From Streptomyces olivaceoviridis (GTDB taxonomy: Bacteria > Actinomycetota > Actinomycetes > Streptomycetales > Streptomycetaceae), in NCBI RefSeq assembly GCF_014650115.1, contig NZ_BMUI01000005.1:372001-436000 (forward strand): a stretch of DNA of 64,000 nt, read 5' to 3'. Of this stretch, positions 8,025 to 16,030 are shown in pieces (within the stretch, counting starts at the first letter, position 1; every line of letters begins with the position of its first letter). Under the pieces are notes generated by a model. That model did not search any database, was not told where the DNA came from, and was given only the letters and a program-made list of their open reading frames with translations. The position numbers were made by a program, and so were the translations under genes.

Positions 8025-9974
8025 TCAGGCCGGGGCGGGCCTGCCGCACGCGCCCGCGGCGCAGGCCGTGAGCCACTGGTCGAAGTCGGCGTCGTAGCGG
8101 GTGCCGACGCCGTCGTGGTAGACGGCGTATCCGCCGGCGTAGTCACCGACGCGGAAGCGGGCGAGCATGCGCCGGATGTCGTCGGGGTGCCGCTCGGCCA
8201 TGTAGCGCACGGCGAGGTAGCCCCACGGGTAGGTGCGGGTCACGTCGCTGTTGTCGTAGGTGTTCTCGAACAGGGTGCTCAGCCTGTACGTGTGCCGGCC
8301 GGCCTCCTGGACCGCCTGGTCGTCGGCGAGACCGCGGTAGCCGTAGGAGACGTACTCGGCGAGGCCCTCGATCCACCACACGTCCGGCACGGAGATCTGC
8401 CGCGCGAAGTCGCCCTTCATGTCGTCCCGGGCGTCCAGGAAGTGTGTGTACTCGTGGTTGAGGTTCCAGATCCGGGCCGGGAAGCCGTCGTCGGAGTCCC
8501 TCTGGTACATGATCGACGTCGGCTCGTTGGCCGGGTCCGACGGATCGCCGCCCAGCGTGATGCCGCCGTTGTCGGTGCTGACGCCGTACATCGCGCCGGC
8601 GTAGGTCTGGTAGTCGGCGCGGCTCGCGAACACCACGATTCGGACCGTGGAGGCGTACTGGCCGGGTATCGCGCCCTGGGCCCCCACGACCGACCGGAAG
8701 TAGGCGTCCTGGCGGAGCACACTGGCGCAGGCGGCGTCCTGGTCGGCGGCGGTGAGCGCCTGGGCGCGGAGGGTGACGTTCGCGTCGCAGTGCCGGGTGA
8801 CGGGCAGGACGGCCCTGTCGAGCTTCTCCGGCAGGCCGCAGACGTCGTAGTAGGAGCAGTCGGCCTGGTCGTAGTAGTCCGCCTGGGTGGCCACGGCCAC
8901 CCAGAGCGCGGCCGTCGGGCCGGTGATCCCCGTCCGGTCCAGCAGGTCCTTGGCCAACGGGCGCACGGTGTCCCGCAGTCCCGGGTGCTCGGTGTAACGG
9001 GCCAGGTTCATCCCGGCGTTGGAGTCCAGGAAGGCCCGGTCGGTGCCGAGCCGGTCGGTGTGGGCCAGCGCGAAGTCGTACAGGGTGTCGATGATGCGCG
9101 GGTCGGTCTCGACCGCGCGTACGTACTCCGGGTTCCAGTTGCCGCGCCACAGCGGTGTGTAGACGTCGTTGACGGCCCTGACCATGCTGTCGATCGCGTC
9201 GTACGAGCTGTCGTAGCCGTTCAGCAGCCGCCGGTAGACGTCCAGGTAACGGCCTTGCTGGTCGGCGCTGTCGGTGAGGATGACGGTCTCGCCGAGGATG
9301 TCGCCGTTGGCCGCCGTGACGTCGCGGGAGTGGGGGCGGGCGAAGAAGGTGTCCATGCCGCTCGCGACGGCGGTGGTGAGGCTGGAGGTGTACGCGCCCA
9401 CGTCGCCCGGGTGGTTGAACTGCACGTAGTAGCCGGCCCGCAGGAAGAGGACCAGTTGCAGCAGGCTGCCGGAGTTGTCGCCGCGGTACTGCCCGGCGGT
9501 GCTGGTTAACGCGTGGGCGACGGTGAGCATCTGGTCCTGGCGGAAGATGTCGCGCGCGTCCGTGCCGGTGACCGCGAAGAGGGTGTTGACGCAGTCCGGG
9601 GCCGCGGCCCTGACGTAGGAGACGAGGGCGGAGCCGGTACGGCTGCCGAAGTCGGCCGGGACGCAGGAGGCCCTCTTCGCCGTGTGCGGCCCGGCGTCCT
9701 TCGTCGACGGGGGCTGCTGCGGCGGGAGTTGGACCGGGCTGAGCCGCCGGGCCTGGATCGCGGGGCGCTCGGTCGCGACGGTGGACGCGGCGGCGGGCGA
9801 CGGCACGGAGCGGTGTGCCCGGGGTGCGGTGGCCGTGGCGGTGTGCGGCCGGGGGGCGGCGAGTGCCGGGGTGGACAGCAGGCCGGCCAGGGTGACGCAG
9901 ACGGCGGCGGCGCCGGCGATGCGGCCGGCCGTGCCCCTTGGCACGCGTCCGGGCAGCGTGAAGCGATAGCGCAT
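8025..9974 (-). CDS. Secreted microbial collagenase (peptidase family M9)
   Basis: The 649-aa precursor has a signal peptide (MRYRFTLPGRV, then a hydrophobic stretch ending ALAAP), a Pro/Ala-rich linker to about residue 110, an activator-type helical domain and the gluzincin catalytic domain. The zinc site HEYTH is at 507-511 and the third ligand follows in WWIEGLAEY. No C-terminal PKD or collagen-binding domain is present, unlike clostridial ColG/ColH. The start at 9974 has GGAGG at ideal spacing; an upstream in-frame ATG is rejected. A LysR gene lies upstream on the same strand and may control it. Confidence 0.92.
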   Translation of the reverse strand: MRYRFTLPGRVPRGTAGRIAGAAAVCVTLAGLLSTPALAAPRPHTATATAPRAHRSVPSPAAASTVATERPAIQARRLSPVQLPPQQPPSTKDAGPHTAKRASCVPADFGSRTGSALVSYVRAAAPDCVNTLFAVTGTDARDIFRQDQMLTVAHALTSTAGQYRGDNSGSLLQLVLFLRAGYYVQFNHPGDVGAYTSSLTTAVASGMDTFFARPHSRDVTAANGDILGETVILTDSADQQGRYLDVYRRLLNGYDSSYDAIDSMVRAVNDVYTPLWRGNWNPEYVRAVETDPRIIDTLYDFALAHTDRLGTDRAFLDSNAGMNLARYTEHPGLRDTVRPLAKDLLDRTGITGPTAALWVAVATQADYYDQADCSYYDVCGLPEKLDRAVLPVTRHCDANVTLRAQALTAADQDAACASVLRQDAYFRSVVGAQGAIPGQYASTVRIVVFASRADYQTYAGAMYGVSTDNGGITLGGDPSDPANEPTSIMYQRDSDDGFPARIWNLNHEYTHFLDARDDMKGDFARQISVPDVWWIEGLAEYVSYGYRGLADDQAVQEAGRHTYRLSTLFENTYDNSDVTRTYPWGYLAVRYMAERHPDDIRRMLARFRVGDYAGGYAVYHDGVGTRYDADFDQWLTACAAGACGRPAPA

Positions 9975-10121
9975 CGGGATTCCTCCACGAAGGGATGCGC
10001 CTCTGTGGGGTGTCGAGGCGTGTGAGGCACTGTTCCAGCGCACCCCGCACCCAACAATGGCGTGTGACATAGCACATGGCACTGGCCGCTCATAACACCG
10101 CGACGCATCCTTGACCCGCCA

Positions 10122-11075
10122 CTACGCCCCGGTGACGTTCCAGGTGCGCGAGGCCCAGGTACGCAGGTGCGGGGCCTGGGCGACGAGGTCGCGGTACGCG
10201 TCCATGGCGGACCGGAAGAGGGTCTCCACGGTGTCGTCGGTGACGGTGTCCGGCCGCCAGGCCAGCACATAGCGGCACCAGAGCGGGGAGCCCGCCAGCG
10301 GTTTGACCGTGACGTGCGGGATCGGCCGCAGCGTCGGCTGCACCAGGGACACCCCGAGGCCGTCGGCGATCATGCTCTGTAGCTGCGTCTGGTCGCCGAG
10401 CCACTCATGGACGGTCACCGGTGTGAACCCGGCCGCGGCGCAGGCGTCGTAGAACACCCCCGGCCAGCCGGCGCCGTCGTCCGGGGTCACGAACCAGGCG
10501 TCCTCGGCGAGGTCGGCGAGCTGGACCTGCGCGCTCTGCCGGAGCCGGTGGCGGGCGGGCAGGGCGACGAAGGTGGGCTCGGTGACGATGCCGCGGTGCC
10601 GTACGGCGGTCGAGTGCCGTAGTTCCATGCCCGGGTAGTCGGCGGCGATGGCCGCGTCCACCGCGCCCTCCTCCAGCAGTTCGACGATCCGCGAGGACGC
10701 GTAGACGCTGGTGACCGAGAGGGAGAGTTCCGGCAGCCGCGCACGGACCCGGGAGACCGTGCCGGACAGCATGGGCGAGTTCGTCGCGGCCACGCGCAGG
10801 GTGCCGCGGGGGCGGGCGGCGGGCGGGCGGTGCCCGATCGCGGCGGCCCGCGCGAGGACGTCCCGGGCCTGCTCGACGACCTCGGCACCGTACCGGGTCG
10901 GCCGGACCCCGCCGGGCCCGCGCTCGAAGAGGGGCTCGCCGAGGTGGCGTTCGATGCGCCGCAACTGGGTGCTGACGGCCGGCTGCGAGTAGCCGAGCTG
11001 TGCGGCGGCACGGCCCACGCTGCCCGCGTCGGCGATCGCGCACAGCACCCGCAGGTGCCGCAACTCCAAATCCAT
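10122..11075 (-). CDS. LysR-family transcriptional regulator
   Basis: The 317-aa protein has the LysR winged HTH at residues 1-60 (LRHLRVLCAIADAGSVGRAA, LGYSQPAVSTQLRRIERHLG) and an effector domain from about 90 (GTLRVAATNSPMLS) to the end. It is the typical length for the family. It precedes the collagenase gene on the same strand (147 nt gap) and diverges from the TetR gene. LysR proteins normally autoregulate and control a neighbour; the collagenase is the obvious candidate but no operator was identified. Confidence 0.92.
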   Translation of the reverse strand: MDLELRHLRVLCAIADAGSVGRAAAQLGYSQPAVSTQLRRIERHLGEPLFERGPGGVRPTRYGAEVVEQARDVLARAAAIGHRPPAARPRGTLRVAATNSPMLSGTVSRVRARLPELSLSVTSVYASSRIVELLEEGAVDAAIAADYPGMELRHSTAVRHRGIVTEPTFVALPARHRLRQSAQVQLADLAEDAWFVTPDDGAGWPGVFYDACAAAGFTPVTVHEWLGDQTQLQSMIADGLGVSLVQPTLRPIPHVTVKPLAGSPLWCRYVLAWRPDTVTDDTVETLFRSAMDAYRDLVAQAPHLRTWASRTWNVTGA

Positions 11076-11318
11076 CGCTCCACTCCCCGCCCATTCCGGC
11101 CCCCCGTACCCTCGCGCACCGAGGACCGACCACGCCGGTCCGCCTCAGCCGTCGCCTGCCGTGCTCACGACCGGCGGACCGAAGCGTTCCATTCTGCCCT
11201 CCCGGGCGGCGACGTCGGGCCCCGAGGGGGCTCGGGCGATCCAGGAGGCGTTCACCGGCCCGTTCTCGCTGGTGCCCCGGGAGTCCACGGGCGGCCGAGC
11301 CTGCCTAAGCAGAGATTC

Positions 11319-11345
11319 CATTTGCCTAAAACCCTTAGGAAAATG
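11319..11345. promoter_or_regulatory. Operator-like palindrome upstream of TetR-SGNH operon
   Basis: CATTTGCCTAA, 5 nt, TTAGGAAAATG: 11-bp arms with one mismatch, in AT-rich DNA 34 nt upstream of the TetR start. A shorter related palindrome, CTGC-CTAA-GCAG, lies at 11301-11312. It is the probable autoregulatory site. Confidence 0.6.
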
Positions 11346-11378
11346 CACAATGGCTTTCGACAGACGGGAGAGACAGTG

Positions 11379-11951
11379 ATGGCGCGTGCGGGGCTGACCA
11401 CCGAACGCCTGGTGCGGGCCGGCGCGGAACTGGCCGACGAGGTCGGCTTCGACCAGGTGACGGTGTCCGCGGTGGCCCGGCGGTTCGACGTCAAGGTCGC
11501 GAGCCTGTACTCGCACCTGAGGAACTCGCAGGACCTCAAGACCCGGATCGCGCTGCTCGCCCTCGCGGAGCTGGCCGACCGTGCCGCCGAGGCGCTGGCC
11601 GGCCGGTCCGGCAAGGACGCCCTCGGCGCCTTCGCCCACGTCTACCGCGACTACGCCCGCGCGCACCCCGGTCGCTACGCGGCGGCCCGCCACCCGCTGG
11701 ACGCCGAGACGGCGGCCGGCAGCGCGGGAGTGCGGATCGCGCAGCTCACCCGGGCGATCCTGCGCGGTTACGACCTGACCGAGCCGGACCAGACCCACGC
11801 GGTCCGCCTCCTCGGCAGCGTCTTCCACGGCTACGTCAGCCTGGAGACGGCCGGCGGCTTCAGCCACAGCGCGCCCGATTCGCAGGAGTCGTGGACCCGG
11901 ATCCTGGACGCCCTCGACTCCCTGCTGCGCAACTGGCCCGCCCAGCCCTGA
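11379..11951 (+). CDS. TetR-family regulator with WHG-type ligand domain
   Basis: The 190-aa protein has an N-terminal TetR HTH (LVRAGAELADEVGFDQVTVSAVARR, VASLYSHLRNSQDL) and a C-terminal domain ending FHGYVSLETAGGFSHSAPDS and a final helix, as in the WHG subgroup. The ATG has GGGAG 8 nt upstream. It is followed after 47 nt by an SGNH hydrolase gene, likely in one transcript, and preceded by a strong palindrome, so it probably represses its own operon. The ligand may be an ester, given the partner gene (inference). Confidence 0.9.
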   Translation: MARAGLTTERLVRAGAELADEVGFDQVTVSAVARRFDVKVASLYSHLRNSQDLKTRIALLALAELADRAAEALAGRSGKDALGAFAHVYRDYARAHPGRYAAARHPLDAETAAGSAGVRIAQLTRAILRGYDLTEPDQTHAVRLLGSVFHGYVSLETAGGFSHSAPDSQESWTRILDALDSLLRNWPAQP

Positions 11952-11998
11952 ACCGCACGCGCCCCCACGGCACCCCCCTCGAAACGCAGGCAGACACG

Positions 11999-13165
11999 AT
12001 GCTCACCATCCCCCTCACCGCCGGCCTGATACGCGGTGCCCTCGAACTGGAGCGCACCGCGCACGGCCTGCTGCCGCACCGGCTGCCCGCCCGGGCCCGC
12101 GCCCAGTGCGCCGACCCGCAGCTGGCCCTGGCGGAGTCCCAGCCCTCCGGCGTACGGCTGGCCCTGCGCACCCGCGCCACCACCGTCGAGCTGGACACCC
12201 TGCCGACCAAGCGGGTCTATGTCGGCGCACCGCCGCGTCCGGACGGCGTGTACGACCTGCTCGTCGACGGACGCCCGGCCGGCAGCGCCTCCCTCGCCGA
12301 GGGCGACACCCTCACCATCGACCTGGGCACCGGCTCCGCCCGGCACCGGCCCGGCCCGGTGGGCACCGTGCGCTTCACCGGCCTCCCGGACACCGTCAAG
12401 GACGTGGAGATCTGGCTGCCGCACAACGAGACGACCGAGCTGGTCGCGCTGCGCGCCGACGCCCCCGTCGCGCCCGTGCCGGACCGGGGCCGCCGGGTGT
12501 GGCTGCACCACGGCAGCTCGATCAGCCACGGCTCGGACGCGGCGAGCCCCACCACCACCTGGCCGGCGCTCGCGGCGTCCCTGGGCGGAGTGGAGCTGGT
12601 CAACCTCGGGCTCGGCGGCAGCGCGCTGCTCGATCCGTTCACCGCCCGGACACTGCGTGACACGCCCGCCGATCTGATCAGCGTCAAACTGGGCATCAAC
12701 CTGGTCAACACCGACCTGATGCGGCTGCGCGCCTTCGGCCCCGCCGTGCACGGCTTCCTCGACACCGTCCGCGAGGGGCACCCCGACACCCCGCTGCTCG
12801 TCGTCTCGCCGGTCCTGTGCCCGCTGCACGAGGACACGCCCGGTCCCACCGTCATGGACCTGACCGCCCTGGGCGAGGGGCGCCTGCGGTACCAGGCCGC
12901 CGGGGATCCGGCCGAGCGGGCGGCCGGGAAGCTCACCCTGGGGGTCGTCCGGCAGGAGCTGGCCCGGATCGTGCGCGAGCGGGCGGCCGGGGACCCGGCC
13001 CTGCACCACCTGGACGGCCGCGAGCTGTACGGGGAGGGCGACTTCGCCGAGCTGCCGCTGCCCGACGGCCTCCACCCGGACGCCGCCGGACACCGCCGCA
13101 TCGGCGAGCGGTTCGCGGCGCTGGCGTTCGCCGGGGACGGGCCCTTCGCGGACCGCGCCGCCTGA
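11999..13165 (+). CDS. SGNH/GDSL-family esterase
   Basis: The 388-aa protein has no signal peptide. An N-terminal beta-rich jelly-roll-like part (about 1-165) is followed by the SGNH hydrolase domain: HHGSSISHGSD carries the nucleophile Ser, GLGGSALLDPF the oxyanion Gly, KLGINLVNTD the Asn block and DGLHPDAAGH the catalytic Asp/His. This two-domain layout is seen in carbohydrate esterase relatives (CE2/CE3-like), so deacylation of a sugar ester is plausible. It is co-transcribed with the upstream TetR gene. Confidence 0.85.
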   Translation: MLTIPLTAGLIRGALELERTAHGLLPHRLPARARAQCADPQLALAESQPSGVRLALRTRATTVELDTLPTKRVYVGAPPRPDGVYDLLVDGRPAGSASLAEGDTLTIDLGTGSARHRPGPVGTVRFTGLPDTVKDVEIWLPHNETTELVALRADAPVAPVPDRGRRVWLHHGSSISHGSDAASPTTTWPALAASLGGVELVNLGLGGSALLDPFTARTLRDTPADLISVKLGINLVNTDLMRLRAFGPAVHGFLDTVREGHPDTPLLVVSPVLCPLHEDTPGPTVMDLTALGEGRLRYQAAGDPAERAAGKLTLGVVRQELARIVRERAAGDPALHHLDGRELYGEGDFAELPLPDGLHPDAAGHRRIGERFAALAFAGDGPFADRAA

Positions 13166-13170
13166 CCGGA

Positions 13171-13202
13171 GGGGTCCGGTCCCCCGGCTCGCGCCGGACC
13201 CC
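13171..13202. terminator. Terminator between SGNH and sortase genes
   Basis: GGGGTCCGG pairs with CCGGACCCC across a 14-nt loop, between two converging stop codons. Probably bidirectional. Confidence 0.55.
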
Positions 13203-13203
13203 C

Positions 13204-13875
13204 TCACACCAGGTGCGCGAAGACCACCAGGTTGTCGGTGTAGTCCCGCACCGTCCGGTCGTAGTCCCCGGCGCAGGTGATGAGCCGGGCCTCGGGGCGC
13301 GACGCGTCGGCGTACACCCGTTCGCTGGGGAAGTCGTCCTTGGCGAAGGTCTCGGCGCTGTCCACGACGAAGTCCGCCGTGCGCCCGTCGGCCCGCTGCA
13401 CCGAGAACCGGTCGCCGGGCTCCAGCTCGTCGAGGTTGGCGAAAACGGCCGGCGAGGTCACCGTGTCGACGTGTCCGGCGATGACCGCGGTGCCCCGCTC
13501 GCCGGGCGCGGCACCGTCGGCGTACCAGCCCACGAGATTGGTGTCGGCGGCGGGCGGCGGCTGCAACTGGCCCGAGTCGCCGAGCTCCAGGGAGGTGAAG
13601 GGGGCGTCCACGGAGATCTTCGGGATGCGCAGCCGGGTCGGTGCGGACCTCGGCAGCGCGTCGTCGGCCTGCCGGGAGTCGGTCGCCGGCGGGGCACCGG
13701 TGCCCGAGGCCCGGTGCGCCTCCGGCTTGTCGTCCGGCTGCTGGTGACCGCCGAACATGCTGACGGCGAGGAAGACGGCCGCCACACCCCACAGCGTCAG
13801 CCGCCCGCCGTAGCCGGCGCGCTGCTCGTCCGCTGCCGGTCCTGACGGGGTCGGGGAAGAGGGATCTGCTGCCAT
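13204..13875 (-). CDS. Class F sortase
   Basis: The 223-aa protein has an N-terminal membrane anchor (LTLWGVAAVFLAVSMFGG), a Pro/Ser linker and a sortase barrel: RLRIPKISVDAPF, LVGWYADGAAPGERGTAVIAGHVDT (catalytic His) and ARLITCAGDYDR (catalytic Cys). It is extracytoplasmic and should cleave and transfer a surface protein. The residue before DN in DYTDN, where I would expect Arg in class F, is Thr; nearby Arg residues (DRTVRD) might substitute. The start at 13875 has GAGGTGG upstream. The collagen-like surface protein 149 nt upstream is the probable substrate. Confidence 0.88.
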   Translation of the reverse strand: MAADPSSPTPSGPAADEQRAGYGGRLTLWGVAAVFLAVSMFGGHQQPDDKPEAHRASGTGAPPATDSRQADDALPRSAPTRLRIPKISVDAPFTSLELGDSGQLQPPPAADTNLVGWYADGAAPGERGTAVIAGHVDTVTSPAVFANLDELEPGDRFSVQRADGRTADFVVDSAETFAKDDFPSERVYADASRPEARLITCAGDYDRTVRDYTDNLVVFAHLV

Positions 13876-14024
13876 CGGACACCACCTCACTCGGGCACGG
13901 CAGCACGGGGATCAGGGCGGGGAAGACGGCGCCGGGACCGGCGTCCCGGCGGGGCACGGGGGGCGCGGGCCGCCGGCGCGCGGGGCGCACCGGCGGCGTC
14001 CGCAGCCCCTGGACGTACGGCCCG

Positions 14025-14642
14025 TCAGGACGCCGGCTGTGCGGCCTTCTTGCGGCGCAGTGCGTAGGCACCGGTGGCGCCTACGGCCAGGACGGCGAGG
14101 CCGCCCGCGGTGACACCGGGCGTGGCGAGCGCGCCGCCACCGGTGTGCATGCCGCCGCGCGGCTTGTCGTGGCCGCCGCCCCAGTCACCCTTCTCGCCCT
14201 TCTCACCCCGTTCGCCCTTCTCGCCCCGTTCGCCCTTCTCGCCTCGGTCGCCCTTGTCGCCGTTGTCGTCCCCGCCCTCGTCCTCGTCCTTGTCGCGGTA
14301 GCTCTCGGGGTCGAACCGGCTGTCACCGCTGGAACCCCAGTCCTGGCCGCGCACCGTGGCGAGCGCTCCGCCACCCGTGTGCATTCCGCCGCGCGGCCCG
14401 TCGTGTTCCTCGCCGCCGCCGCGCTTGTTGCCGTAGTCCTTGTCCTGGTCGTTGCCGGATCCCTCGTCGTTGCCGGATCCCTCGTCCTCGTCGGACTCGC
14501 TGTCCTGCTCCTTGCTGTACGAGGAGCCGTCCCGGCCGCCGCCGTCGTGCCCGGCCGCTACGGCGAACGCGGCGCCGGGTGCGGCGAAGGATAGGGCGGC
14601 GGCGGCAGTCGCCGTTGCCAGGAGCATGCGGGCAGAGCGCAT
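14025..14642 (-). CDS. Collagen-like surface protein with duplicated HTGGGALAT motif, probable sortase substrate
   Basis: The 205-aa precursor has a signal peptide (about 1-29), an acidic repeat EGSGND x2 (54-65), a motif RGGMHTGGGALAT at 84-96 repeated at 162-174, nine consecutive Gly-X-Y triplets (128-154), then a hydrophobic helix (177-195) and an RRKK tail. The C-terminus has sorting-signal architecture (motif, helix, basic tail), but no LPxTG or LAxTG; ALATPG lies in the right place. GXY triplets can form collagen-like triple helices. It lies directly upstream of the class F sortase gene on the same strand. Confidence 0.82.
   Translation of the reverse strand: MRSARMLLATATAAAALSFAAPGAAFAVAAGHDGGGRDGSSYSKEQDSESDEDEGSGNDEGSGNDQDKDYGNKRGGGEEHDGPRGGMHTGGGALATVRGQDWGSSGDSRFDPESYRDKDEDEGGDDNGDKGDRGEKGERGEKGERGEKGEKGDWGGGHDKPRGGMHTGGGALATPGVTAGGLAVLAVGATGAYALRRKKAAQPAS
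14181..14261 (-). repeat. Tandem Gly-X-Y coding repeat
   Basis: Nine collagen-like triplets (GDK GDR, then GEK/GER alternation, ending GEK GEK GDW) are encoded by a near-perfect 18-bp tandem unit, the kind of array that changes copy number between strains. Confidence 0.85.
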
Positions 14643-14922
14643 AGTGATGTCCTTCCGCCGTGACCGGGCAGCGGATACCTCATCAGCTGGATGGACCCGG
14701 CCCCGACATGAACCACCGTCAGTGAGGCCCCTGGCTCCCACCATCCGAGCCGCCCAGCCGGGTCACCACGCCACCCGTCTGCCCCAGCGCACCGGCTCCG
14801 GGACCCCTCGTCCGGGTCAATCGCCGACGCGGTCCACGCCTGCCGGGGTGAGCCCGTCGTACGGCAGCCGGGTACGCCCTCCCCCCCCCTCCCCGTGCAG
14901 CGCCGCCCGAAGGAGGCACTCC

Positions 14923-15924
14923 ATGCCGACGAACCCCCGGTACGGGCGACGGGTCCGATGGCCGGCCGCCGCATGGGCCGGTGCTCTGCTCGCCGGCACC
15001 GCCGGCGCCGCGCCCGCCCGCGCGGGGGCGGACACCGTGACGGAGTATCCGGTGACCACGACGGCCGGTGCCGCGCCCGTCGGCATCACCGCCGGTCCGG
15101 ACGGCGCGCTGTGGTTCGCGGAGCACGGCGCCGGACGGATCGGGCGGATGGCGGCCGACGGCACGGTCACCGACATCCCGACCTCGGGCCCGGACACCGG
15201 CCCGGCCGAGATCGTCCAGGGGCCGGACCGGGCCCTGTGGTTCACCGAGACCACCGCCGGGCGGATCGGCCGCGTCACCCCCGCCGGGCTGCTCACGGCC
15301 GGGCCGCTGCCGGCGGCCGGCAGCGGCCCGGCCGGGATCGTGCCCGGCCCGGACGGGGCGCTGTGGTTCACCGAGGCGACCGGGAACCGGATCGGCCGCA
15401 TCACGACCGCGGGGCGGATCACCGAGTACCCGGTGCCCACGCCGGACGCCTCCCCCCACTCCATCGCGGCGGGCGGCGACGGCGCGCTGTGGTTCACCGA
15501 GCTGAGCGGCGGCAAGGTCGGGCGGATCACCCCGGCCGGACAGCTGACCGAGTTCCCGCTGCCCGGCGGGGCCTCCGGATTCCCGGGCGGCATCGTCGCC
15601 GGGCCGGGCGGCATGTGGCTCACCACGTCCGGCGGGCAGGCGGTGGTCCGCGTCGACCGCGCCGGGCACGTCACCCGGTTCCCGCTGCCCGGCCCGGACA
15701 GCCTGCCCGGCGGCATCACGCGCGGGCCGGACGGGCAGGTCTGGTACGCCGACCAGGCCGGCCGCGTCGGCCGGATCACCGCGTCCGGCACCATCACCAC
15801 CTTCGCGGTGCCGGACGGCGGCGAGAAGGTGCCGCTGCGGCTGACGGCCGGGCCCGGCGGGGCCGTGTGGTTCACCGAGCTGCTCGGCAACGCCATCGGC
15901 CGGATCCGGGTCCCCGCCCGGTGA
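14923..15924 (+). CDS. Secreted Vgb-like beta-propeller protein
   Basis: The 333-aa precursor has a signal peptide ending ARAGA, then six or seven repeats of the form GPDGALWFTE..GRIGRIT..G.ITEYPVP, the blade signature of virginiamycin B lyase-like propellers. True Vgb is a cytosolic streptogramin lyase with defined His/Glu active-site residues; a secreted paralogue need not share that activity, so I give only the fold. AGGAGG lies 6 nt before the ATG. A run of nine C residues just upstream is noteworthy. It is divergent from the surface protein gene. Confidence 0.8.
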   Translation: MPTNPRYGRRVRWPAAAWAGALLAGTAGAAPARAGADTVTEYPVTTTAGAAPVGITAGPDGALWFAEHGAGRIGRMAADGTVTDIPTSGPDTGPAEIVQGPDRALWFTETTAGRIGRVTPAGLLTAGPLPAAGSGPAGIVPGPDGALWFTEATGNRIGRITTAGRITEYPVPTPDASPHSIAAGGDGALWFTELSGGKVGRITPAGQLTEFPLPGGASGFPGGIVAGPGGMWLTTSGGQAVVRVDRAGHVTRFPLPGPDSLPGGITRGPDGQVWYADQAGRVGRITASGTITTFAVPDGGEKVPLRLTAGPGGAVWFTELLGNAIGRIRVPAR

Positions 15925-15967
15925 GCCCTCCCGGCCGCCCTCCTCCCTTCCGGCCCGCCACCCTCTT

Positions 15968-15987
15968 GTTATGACCACTGTCATAAC
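15968..15987. promoter_or_regulatory. Perfect operator-like palindrome upstream of the SCO6745-like gene
   Basis: GTTATGAC, CACT, GTCATAAC: perfect 8-bp arms. It contains an in-frame ATG that could be mistaken for the gene start; the palindrome and the better ribosome site downstream argue that this stretch is regulatory. Confidence 0.6.
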
Positions 15988-16030
15988 GCAGGCTGGTGCC
16001 GACAGCACGTCAAGGCGGCGGGAGGAAGCA

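Noticed and set aside
14181..14261. Regular 18-bp repeats as a CRISPR array
   Set aside because: The repeats have no unique spacers, are in frame, and encode Gly-X-Y triplets.
14923..15924. Streptogramin resistance by virginiamycin B lyase
   Set aside because: The protein is secreted and only the propeller fold is evident, so resistance is not supported.
15971..16030. Upstream ATG as start of the SCO6745-like gene
   Set aside because: It lies in a perfect palindrome and lacks a ribosome site; GTG 16031 is better.
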